Shown here: one piece after another, positions 32,555 through 39,918 of the stretch | Position numbering within the stretch: the first letter of the stretch is position 1 | Layout of the letters: the number at the start of each line of letters is the position of its first letter | DNA from: an uncultured Bacteroidia bacterium | Lineage (GTDB): Bacteria > Bacteroidota > Bacteroidia > Bacteroidales > F082 | DNA length: 64,000 nt | NCBI GenBank assembly: GCA_902800965.1 | Contig: CADCGK010000002.1 | Span: 1 to 64,000 of the forward strand | Reading direction: 5' to 3' | Made by a program: the position numbers and the translations under genes | The notes under the pieces: model-generated | Database searches by the model: none | Told to the model about the DNA's origin: nothing | The model's input: the letters and a program-made list of their open reading frames with translations, nothing else

Positions 32555-33505
32555 TTATTCCCATTCCCAGAGGCAAGCGGCGGAGACGAATCCAGCGCCG
32601 AAAGCACTCATCACAATCTTATCGCCTTTCTTGATCTTGTTTTCAGCGAGCATCTCATCCAGCAGGATCGGGATACTGGCGGAAGAGGTGTTGCCATATT
32701 TCTCGATATTTGTCGGGAATTTGTCCTCAGGTTGTCCCAAAATGCCGCGGATGCCGTCGATGATGCGCTTGTTGGCTTGATGCAACAGATAGTAGTCCAC
32801 CTCATTGGCGTCAACCTTCTCATCGTTCAACACCCTTTGGATGTCCTTGGCCGACTCGGAAACGGCGGTACGGAACAAGTCCTTGCCTTTCATCATCAAG
32901 GGTTGGCCTTCGACCTGTTTTTGTTCAAAGGGGGTCTTTTCCATGTGGCGCTCATAATAAAGCACGTCGCGGTCGGAGATCATGGTAAGATGTACGTCTT
33001 TGAAAGCGTTGCCGGGACCCAGCACTACCGCACCGGCACCGTCACCGAAGAGGATGCTGGTGTCGCGTTCTTTCCAGTTGCAGTATTTGGTAGGTTCTTC
33101 GGCACACACAATCAGCACGTATTTCGCACGTCCGGCTTTCATCATGTCATCGGCGAGCATCAAGGCGTTGACGAATCCAGCGCAAGCCACGTTGATGTCG
33201 AGGCCGGGGCAGGTGACGCCGATGCGTTTTTGGATGATACAACTTAAACCAGGTGTAATATGTTCGTTGGCCACATTGGAGACCAAAAGGAAATCGATCT
33301 GGTCAGGAGTCAAGCCCGAGGCGCTGATAGCCTTGTTGGCTGCTTCCACTGCCAGGTCGTAAAGGGTTTCGTTCGATAAAAGGTGACGGGTTTTGATGCC
33401 CGTACGGGTTGAAATCCACGCATCGCTGGTATCCAAGAAGGTTGCCAGATCGTCGTTGCTCACCGTTAGTGAGGGTAATGCGCTTCCTGTTCCAATAACT
33501 TTCAT
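32555..33505 (-). CDS. fabH: 3-oxoacyl-[acyl-carrier-protein] synthase III
   Basis: 316-residue initiating condensing enzyme that joins acyl-CoA to malonyl-ACP. Triad: Cys in NVACAGFVNAL near residue 109, His in LLHQANKRI near 243, Asn in YGNTSSASIP near 273. First gene of the operon, with a promoter at 33533-33540. In Bacteroidetes FabH sets the use of branched or straight primers; the sequence does not tell which. The end AFGAGFVSAACLWEWE is the usual Gly-rich closing loop. Confidence 0.94.
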   Translation of the reverse strand: MKVIGTGSALPSLTVSNDDLATFLDTSDAWISTRTGIKTRHLLSNETLYDLAVEAANKAISASGLTPDQIDFLLVSNVANEHITPGLSCIIQKRIGVTCPGLDINVACAGFVNALMLADDMMKAGRAKYVLIVCAEEPTKYCNWKERDTSILFGDGAGAVVLGPGNAFKDVHLTMISDRDVLYYERHMEKTPFEQKQVEGQPLMMKGKDLFRTAVSESAKDIQRVLNDEKVDANEVDYYLLHQANKRIIDGIRGILGQPEDKFPTNIEKYGNTSSASIPILLDEMLAENKIKKGDKIVMSAFGAGFVSAACLWEWE

Positions 33506-33532
33506 GTTCGTAATTCAAATAAAAATCCGCTG

Positions 33533-33540
33533 CAAAAGTA
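33533..33540 (-). promoter_or_regulatory. Promoter -7 element (TACTTTTG) of the fab operon
   Basis: Minus-strand TAnnTTTG match 27 bases before the fabH ATG. Confidence 0.6.
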
Positions 33541-33605
33541 TATCGGTCGGAGCACACAAAAAGAAAAAGGTGGCTGTTGTGGGCAAAATGTGGCGAAAAA
33601 GCCCA

Positions 33606-33683
33606 TTTTGGGACGAAATACCCCGATTTTAGGGACGAAAACCGGGGCATTTGTGAAAAAAGGAAGGATTTTAGGGACGAAAA
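33606..33683. repeat. Three copies of TTTT(A)GGGACGAAA with a hairpin
   Basis: Copies at 33606-33618, 33627-33641 and 33669-33683. The middle one forms the loop side of a hairpin CCCCGATTTT / AAAACCGGGG (33621-33630 and 33638-33647, one mismatch). It lies between the receptor gene end and the fab promoter. No T-tract, so not a plain terminator. Confidence 0.6.
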
Positions 33684-33692
33684 GAGGCGGTT

Positions 33693-36152
33693 TTACATCC
33701 CCATTCCAACACCTTGCGGAGCACCTTGTGAGTCATCGGCACCTTGTTTGGCCATCTGTTCGAGTTCCATCTTACCGAAGCGGAAGGTCACGCCCACCGA
33801 GACGCTGCGGCTGTTGTACTTGGAACTGGAAGTGGATTGCACGTAGGGGCTGTAGTTGGTCTCACCCCAACTGTTCCAGTTGAAGATGTCGCTGGCATTA
33901 ACAAACACCGACATCTTACGTTCGAAGAAGTCGGCCTTCAAGCCTGCATTGATGCCATAACGCGCATGCCAATTGCTGAAGAGCCGCTGTGTGGGTGAGC
34001 TATAATAACCCGAAGCCGTCACCTCTACTTTGTTCCAAAGCTTGGCCCAAAGGTTCATATTGAAGCTGTAAGACCAGTCGTTTTGTGTGTATTCCTGTCC
34101 GCCAAAGATGGTTTCGATATGCGAATTGTAGAGGTTGGCATAGAAACGCAAGTTGAAGAAACCGTTGGGACGGTACATCATGTTGTAGGAGAAGCCCAGC
34201 TGATGGCTCTTGCCAACGTTGACAGGATAGCTGTAAGGCACCACACGGCGGTATAAAGGATGATAGACGGACATTTGTATCTCACTGACCTCGTTCGACT
34301 TGCCACGATAGTAGGCCGACAAGCCCACCGATCCGAAATTCATGAAATACTTGGTCCAGCCTGCTTCAACAGAATTGGTATATACCCGGTCCAAATCGGG
34401 ATTGCCCGTACTGAACTCGTCCTCATCGTAGAGGGGGAAGCTGCTCAGCGAATGCGCATCGGGAGCAGCAATACGTCGTGTGTAGCTCAAATTGAAGTTA
34501 TGCATCGACTCCGTTCTATAGGACAAGTGCAACGAAGGTCTAACACTGAAGAAGGGTTTTGAGAAATTGTACTGGGTCGAGTCAACGTAAGTACCTCCTA
34601 CCAGTTCGTGGCAGAAACGGATGCCCGGCTTCACGGTGAAGTTGCCAAACTTATGTTGCACGGTAATGAAAGCCTCATTGGTCAAAGTAGTGAAAGTGGC
34701 ATCGTAGCTGCGATAAGCATCCCTGCCCCAATCGTCTTCACCCACCAAGGTGTCGTTCATACTATACACTCTTTCGGGCATATAACCCGTGTTCCAACCG
34801 ATCGAAATCTCGCCATTCTCAGAATAGGGACGGTTATAAACCACTTCTGCCTCACCCCCAAAACTGTTGCGCGACTGGGTGGAATTGATGGCCCTACGGT
34901 ATTCAACAGGCAAGGTAAAGCGGCGATCGACCAGACCTGAGCCTTTAAAGCCCCAAGTCATGGCACTGGCACTCACGGAAAGGTTATGACCTTTATTGTC
35001 AAACTTGTGCTGATAATACAGGCCGCCATTAACAAAGTAACTATTGTTGTTGGAGGTGGTATGGGTACCATAATCCACCAATGAAGGAGTCGGCCACGGA
35101 ATAGCATTGGCATCCAAGAATTCCTCCCTGAAGGCATGCATACTGCTCTCGCTACTGCTCCAGTCAGGCCATCCGCTCACCCAGACATTCAGGCTATTGG
35201 CCGTATCAATTTCATAATCAAGGCTGAAATAGCCACCCGTATTGTAACTGTTGCTCTGGTATCTCGAAGAATCGATTTCGTGATTGGCAAGGATATGGTT
35301 GTCGGCAAACAGATTTTGATCTATTGCGCCATTACCCTTCCAGATGGAATAACCGCCATTGATGTAGGCATTGAAGGTCAGTTTGTCATTCGACCAAACG
35401 TATGACATCCAAGGGGTAACTGAAGGTCTAGTAGAGCCGTTCACACCGAAACTGAAAAACTCGTTCTTCTGTACCTTCGCATTCGTCACGATATTGATGA
35501 TACCGTCAGCCTTGGAGCCATATCGAGCAGAAGGATTGGTGATGACCTCCACATGGTCGATACTGTTGGCAGGCATGGTCTGGATATAGGTCTTGAGGTT
35601 CTCCTCCGTCATGTGCGAAGGCTTATCGTTGATCCACACCTCCACGCTTGAAGTGCCGCGCAAGGTGATGTTGCCTTCCACATCCACCTGAACACCTGGA
35701 GCGTTCTGCAAGGCATCGGACAACGTACCCGTCTGGATGCTAGGATCTTCCGCTGTATTATACATGGTCTTCTCCCCTTCCACAGCAAACAAAGGCCGTT
35801 TCTCAGCAATGACCACTTCGTCGAGTTTCATTGTGCCCGCTTTGAGTTTCAAGGTACCCACGTTCACGTCACCTTTCACCGTTACCGGCATGGAGAATGA
35901 CTCGTAGCCGATGGCCGAAATCTTCAGGGTCATCTCCCCTTTGGGCACCATTTGAAGCGTAAAAGCGCCCTTGTCGTCAGAAGCTGCACCACTCACAAAG
36001 GCAGAGTCGGCCACCCGGAACAGGCCCACATTCACAAAGGGAACACCTTGGTTGTTGGATTCATCAACGATTTTACCATTGATGGTGCTTTGGGCAAACA
36101 CCGAAGAGGTGACAATCAAAGCAATGACGAAAGAAAGAAGCAGTTTTTTCAT
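33693..36152 (-). CDS. Outer-membrane beta-barrel receptor (TonB-receptor-like, OMP_b-brl_3 type)
   Basis: 819 residues. Signal peptide ending SSVFAQ; carboxypeptidase-like beta sandwich (~22-105, GKIVDESNNQGVPFVNVGLF); plug-like domain (~120-225, LQNAPGVQVDVEGNITLRG and VEVITNPSARYGSKADGIINI); then a long barrel. This layout is the outer-membrane beta-barrel family 3 of Bacteroidetes, related to TonB-dependent receptors but without SusD partners. The C-terminus is Met/Gly/Gln-rich (QGAPQGVGMGM), beyond the last aromatic strand (VGVTFRF), which is unusual. Substrate unknown. Promoter at 36254-36283, about 100 bases of leader. Confidence 0.87.
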   Translation of the reverse strand: MKKLLLSFVIALIVTSSVFAQSTINGKIVDESNNQGVPFVNVGLFRVADSAFVSGAASDDKGAFTLQMVPKGEMTLKISAIGYESFSMPVTVKGDVNVGTLKLKAGTMKLDEVVIAEKRPLFAVEGEKTMYNTAEDPSIQTGTLSDALQNAPGVQVDVEGNITLRGTSSVEVWINDKPSHMTEENLKTYIQTMPANSIDHVEVITNPSARYGSKADGIINIVTNAKVQKNEFFSFGVNGSTRPSVTPWMSYVWSNDKLTFNAYINGGYSIWKGNGAIDQNLFADNHILANHEIDSSRYQSNSYNTGGYFSLDYEIDTANSLNVWVSGWPDWSSSESSMHAFREEFLDANAIPWPTPSLVDYGTHTTSNNNSYFVNGGLYYQHKFDNKGHNLSVSASAMTWGFKGSGLVDRRFTLPVEYRRAINSTQSRNSFGGEAEVVYNRPYSENGEISIGWNTGYMPERVYSMNDTLVGEDDWGRDAYRSYDATFTTLTNEAFITVQHKFGNFTVKPGIRFCHELVGGTYVDSTQYNFSKPFFSVRPSLHLSYRTESMHNFNLSYTRRIAAPDAHSLSSFPLYDEDEFSTGNPDLDRVYTNSVEAGWTKYFMNFGSVGLSAYYRGKSNEVSEIQMSVYHPLYRRVVPYSYPVNVGKSHQLGFSYNMMYRPNGFFNLRFYANLYNSHIETIFGGQEYTQNDWSYSFNMNLWAKLWNKVEVTASGYYSSPTQRLFSNWHARYGINAGLKADFFERKMSVFVNASDIFNWNSWGETNYSPYVQSTSSSKYNSRSVSVGVTFRFGKMELEQMAKQGADDSQGAPQGVGMGM

Positions 36153-36253
36153 TGTTTAAGGTATTGACGTTGTTATAACTAAATTTTTAGTTTTATAGTA
36201 TCTGGATTTAAAAATATTTTTTGTTTGTAGTGTATTAGTAAACTAGTACGCTG

Positions 36254-36283
36254 CAAAAATACAGCTTTTTTTATTCGTGTCAA
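36254..36283 (-). promoter_or_regulatory. Promoter (TTG-N19-TATTTTTG) of the receptor gene
   Basis: Minus strand: TTG (plus 36281-36283), 19 bases, TATTTTTG (plus 36254-36261). The ATG is 101 bases downstream, giving one of the longest leaders in the window. Confidence 0.7.
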
Positions 36284-36302
36284 GAAAAAAATGTATTTTT
36301 TA

Positions 36303-36452
36303 TCAAGAATTAGAGAATTTGAGATTTTTTCTTTTTGACGTTTGAGAATTGTTCGGAATTTGAGAGAAAAACGCTAGCGTTTTTCCTTCTCTAATTCAAG
36401 AAACTTCAAACAAAGACAATCTTTTGAAAATCTCAAATTCTCTAATTCTTGA
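36303..36452. repeat. Long inverted repeat with 26-bp perfect arms and an inner palindrome
   Basis: Arms at 36303-36328 and 36427-36452 are exact reverse complements. Between them lies an 18-bp palindrome AAAAACGCTAGCGTTTTT (36367-36384) flanked by further partial copies of the GAATTTGAGA word. This accounts for most of the 310-base gene-free stretch 36153-36462; the rest is the receptor promoter and AT-rich leader. Confidence 0.8.
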
Positions 36453-36462
36453 CATTTTAAAA

Positions 36463-37728
36463 CTATTGTCTAACCAGCTGTTTACAAAATGTCTCGACTT
36501 CTTCTTTTGATGACCATTCTCTCGTGATCATGAACTTGCCGTTATCGATGCCGCACATCACCTGCCAGTCTTGAATCACGACGCCCTCCATGACAATCGC
36601 CGTCCTACGCCCCGCTATTTCAGTGGTAAACCGATACCAGAGCTGTCGTGCCTCAGAAGTCATAGACACGAACAACTGCGCGGGTTCATCGTTGGGATTT
36701 CTACGCGGATGGGTACATACCACATATGCCACCAAGGGCTTGCGGTGCATAACTGCAGAACTGATGGCCGGGCCTTCTGGCGTAGTCTTTTTCAGGGCGT
36801 ACAATAGAGATGTGCCTTGACGCGTCTCTACTGGATCTGACTGAAAATTACTTCTCATAACAACAAGAGAATCACCTTGTTGCCAGTTTTCCGTCACAAT
36901 TGGCACATCCTCCTCAGCCACAAGTGTATCGGCATAAACTTCCCAAAACTCCAATGTGCCTTCCGATGACAAGTCATCCGCTGGTCGCACATATTTCTTG
37001 TTATGCCAAGTTGGAGGCAGTTTCAGATGCGAAGCAACAATCATATAAGCCCAAACATCAAGGCCAAGGAACATGACAAACATGGCGACACAGAACCACT
37101 TTTGCCTACTGCCGAATCCCGTTCTCTTGTCCGTTGGGTTTTCTGAGGCCTCTATCTTTTGGATAATATCGTCACAAGGTCGTGTTACATGGCGAAACCC
37201 AATCACCCCAATTCCCACAAAAAACACAAGCGTAAAACAAAGCACAGCGAGGAATCTGCCAAAGCTCGGAAAGTGATCGTATCCAGTATGAGCAAACAAG
37301 CCCACACTTAGGATTAACATGGGAACAGCGCTTAGGATCGTAAATAATGTGAAGAGTTTCTTGAATCTTCGGGCTTGGTTGGAAAGCGTCAGTAAGTCGT
37401 TGTTCTCTATGGTTTTGACGTGCAATTTTCTCAGCATCCACATCTCTACGGCAAAGCTCACCAAGCAATAGGACATCCAAAACAGCCTCAGCGAAAGATT
37501 GTTGCCAAATTCCCATTTGGTGATCAGCAGACCGCAGAGGAGCGCAACTGGATAGAGTAGGTATTGTTTCCAACGGTAGCGCATATAGAAATCCACGTTG
37601 CTCTTGATAGACGACTTCATCAGCCGGTCGTTGACGATTTCCTGTTGGTCGAACTGCTGTTTCAGCGTTTCGTATTGCGCCTTCAGTTGGTCCAGTTCGG
37701 AGAGATTATTGTTTTCGTTGTTTTCCAT
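36463..37728 (-). CDS. Membrane protein with C-terminal SecD P1-head-like domain, partner of an ECF sigma factor
   Basis: 421 residues. N-terminal coiled coil (~5-40), then about five membrane helices (near 53-72, 78-98, 125-147, 153-176, 210-233). The outer C-terminal region (~270-420) ends with GRRTAIVMEGVVIQDWQVMC ... GKFMITREWSSKEEVETFCKQL; this resembles the P1 head subdomain of SecD/SecDF (pattern AIVLDG...I..G...ITG.F...EA). The gene lies 12 bases behind an ECF sigma factor gene, the usual place of an anti-sigma factor. I infer a membrane anti-sigma or sensor; it has no zinc-finger or FecR-type domain. Confidence 0.7.
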   Translation of the reverse strand: MENNENNNLSELDQLKAQYETLKQQFDQQEIVNDRLMKSSIKSNVDFYMRYRWKQYLLYPVALLCGLLITKWEFGNNLSLRLFWMSYCLVSFAVEMWMLRKLHVKTIENNDLLTLSNQARRFKKLFTLFTILSAVPMLILSVGLFAHTGYDHFPSFGRFLAVLCFTLVFFVGIGVIGFRHVTRPCDDIIQKIEASENPTDKRTGFGSRQKWFCVAMFVMFLGLDVWAYMIVASHLKLPPTWHNKKYVRPADDLSSEGTLEFWEVYADTLVAEEDVPIVTENWQQGDSLVVMRSNFQSDPVETRQGTSLLYALKKTTPEGPAISSAVMHRKPLVAYVVCTHPRRNPNDEPAQLFVSMTSEARQLWYRFTTEIAGRRTAIVMEGVVIQDWQVMCGIDNGKFMITREWSSKEEVETFCKQLVRQ

Positions 37729-37740
37729 GATGATTCCCTT

Positions 37741-38229
37741 TCATTCGTTTTTCGACATTTTCACCAGTTTGTCCTTGATGCGTGCCAGCCTCACCCCTAC
37801 ATTGTTGGGCGTGATGCCGATGATGGCCCCGATTTCGTCGTAGGGGATGCCTTCGAGCCAGAGCAGCACGAGGCTGCGGTCGATCAGCTCCAATTGCGAG
37901 ATGAGGTCATGGAGTTTGCGCACCTGCTGTGTCTTGGGGTCGTCGGCCTCAAAGGGGTCGATGTCCACCGTCAGCGGCACCGTCACGATACGACGGCGTT
38001 CCTTCTTGTCCTGGTTGATGGCCGTGTTCAAGGCCACACGATAGACCCATGTGCGCGCACTGCTTCGGCCTTCGTAATGGTCGAAGCCATTCCAAAGCCG
38101 GATCAAGACCTCTTGAAACAGGTCCTCCACTTCGGTCTTGTTATGCGAAAACATATAACACACCGTGTAGATGGTCCGCTTATGCTCACGCACCAAAAGT
38201 TCAAACTGATATTCCTTGTCGTTGTTCAT
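37741..38229 (-). CDS. ECF-type RNA polymerase sigma factor
   Basis: 162 residues. Sigma-70 region 2 (~10-75, with the FQEVLIRLWNGFDHYEGRSS block) and region 4 (~105-160, with helix-turn-helix YDEIGAIIGITPNNVGVRLAR). It directs RNA polymerase to a dedicated promoter set, probably under control of the membrane protein encoded directly downstream. No TAnnTTTG element was seen in the 54 bases upstream, consistent with self-activation or read-through from the gene before it. Confidence 0.93.
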   Translation of the reverse strand: MNNDKEYQFELLVREHKRTIYTVCYMFSHNKTEVEDLFQEVLIRLWNGFDHYEGRSSARTWVYRVALNTAINQDKKERRRIVTVPLTVDIDPFEADDPKTQQVRKLHDLISQLELIDRSLVLLWLEGIPYDEIGAIIGITPNNVGVRLARIKDKLVKMSKNE

Positions 38230-38283
38230 AATGCGTTTTTCGTTGCAACGTTCATCATGTTAGACAACAAAGGAATGGAAAAC

Positions 38284-39918
38284 TTACATCACAGTAACGA
38301 ATTCTGTTAAAATATCGTTTTTGGTTTCGATTCGAATCAGATACAAGCCTTTTTCAAATCCACTGAAATCATAGCTGACCGCATCGCCGTGGGCAACGCT
38401 TTCGAACACCTTTTCACCTATTAAATTATAGATGGCGATATGTTGGATGCTTTCAGCCTCGATGGTCACGTGGCCTTGGGTGGGATTGGGATAGACCTTG
38501 GCAGATTGGTTTTCAGCTTCTGCGACGGCTGTGCAGTCTTCTATGATATTGGTGAACTGCTCATGCCAGGCAGAGTTTTCATAAGTCGAAACGCATCCGC
38601 AAGGCACCACAAGGATAGTACTGCCAAAGCCACCAAAAGGATAGATGCCGAGTTCAGGGGGTGTTACAGCCAAGATGACAGCATCGGCGAAGCCAGAGCA
38701 ACTTGCAAAAGCAAAACTACCAACAAAAGTCAGGCTTTTTGACAAGGTCAACGAACCATTGAAGCCACAGCCTTCAAAGGCACTGGAACCTATTGAAGTC
38801 ACCCTATCGGGAATCTCCAACGAGCCAGTGAAGCCGTCGCATTCCTCGAAAGCCCAGTCAGGGATGGTTGTCAGCGATTCGCTAAGGACCAATCTACCGT
38901 CAAAACCCGTACAATTGGCAAAAGCCGATTCGCCTATCTCCAACACCGTATTGGGTATGACCAAGGAACCTGTCAGTCCAGTACAGCCCTCGAATGCATA
39001 CTCACCAATGGAGGTTATTTGTTCGGGAATCACCAATTCGCCTGAAAGCGCACTGCAAAAGTAAAAGGCATCGTCGCCGATACGGGTTACATCGTCAGGA
39101 ATGACGGTGTTTTGGCATCCTGTGATCATCTCGTTCACATCCGTTTTAATGATGGCATTGCAGCCGTTTCGGGAATCATACACCGGATTGCTACTTTCAA
39201 CGACGATTTCAGCCAATGCAGCGCATCCACCAAACGGGTTCATGCCAATGAAGCCTACTGAACCCGGAATGGTAATGGAGGTTAAGCCAGTAAAGAAAAA
39301 CGAATAACCTCCAATGGAAGAGACTGAGTTCGGAATCGTAACGGAGGTCAACCCAGTACAACGGTTGAAAGCATCTTCAGCGATGGAGGTCACCGTATTC
39401 GGGATGGTGGAGTTTTTGCAGCCAAATTTGAGTTCATTGGTATAGGTCCGAATCACCGCATTGCAGTTATCGCGCGAGTCGTAATCCTCGTTGGCTGGAT
39501 CAACCACAAAGCCATCGATGCCATCACAACCATAGAACGGCGTATAGCCGATATCCTCGACCGAGGCCGGGATAGTGATAACACCGGTGAACCCACACTT
39601 ATCAAAAGCATCATCGCCAATCTCTTTTATGGTATTCGGGAGAACCAAAGTACCTGTTAGTCCCGTGCAATAGGCAAAGGCATAGCTATCGATGATGGTG
39701 ACTGTATATGGATTGCCATTATAGTAGGCCACGGTCGGGATGTTGAGCGTTCCCGTCGCTTCGTAACCGTCCACGTGACCCGTCACCGTCACCGTGACGT
39801 CATCGTAATTAATCGAGTATTCCAAATCACCGTAGGTGAAATCTTGGGCGTTCAGCTTGGTTGTGCCAAAGGCGAATGCCACCAGCATTAAGGACACTTT
39901 TAGTAAAATTGTTTTCAT
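38284..39918 (-). CDS. BspA-like leucine-rich repeat protein with T9SS sorting domain
   Basis: 544 residues; signal peptide ending LNAQ. From ~75 to ~435 about a dozen LRR_5-type repeats of 22-25 residues follow, with variants of SIGEYAFEGCTGLTG and IPNTV, interrupted twice by longer units (YDSRDNCNAVIRT and YDSRNGCNAIIKT). The end (~465-544) is a T9SS sorting domain: VYPNPTQGHVTIEAE ... GLYLIRIETK. BspA-like proteins bind host matrix or other bacteria. Its start overlaps the stop of the M23/S41 gene by 4 bases (ATGA). Confidence 0.9.
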   Translation of the reverse strand: MKTILLKVSLMLVAFAFGTTKLNAQDFTYGDLEYSINYDDVTVTVTGHVDGYEATGTLNIPTVAYYNGNPYTVTIIDSYAFAYCTGLTGTLVLPNTIKEIGDDAFDKCGFTGVITIPASVEDIGYTPFYGCDGIDGFVVDPANEDYDSRDNCNAVIRTYTNELKFGCKNSTIPNTVTSIAEDAFNRCTGLTSVTIPNSVSSIGGYSFFFTGLTSITIPGSVGFIGMNPFGGCAALAEIVVESSNPVYDSRNGCNAIIKTDVNEMITGCQNTVIPDDVTRIGDDAFYFCSALSGELVIPEQITSIGEYAFEGCTGLTGSLVIPNTVLEIGESAFANCTGFDGRLVLSESLTTIPDWAFEECDGFTGSLEIPDRVTSIGSSAFEGCGFNGSLTLSKSLTFVGSFAFASCSGFADAVILAVTPPELGIYPFGGFGSTILVVPCGCVSTYENSAWHEQFTNIIEDCTAVAEAENQSAKVYPNPTQGHVTIEAESIQHIAIYNLIGEKVFESVAHGDAVSYDFSGFEKGLYLIRIETKNDILTEFVTVM

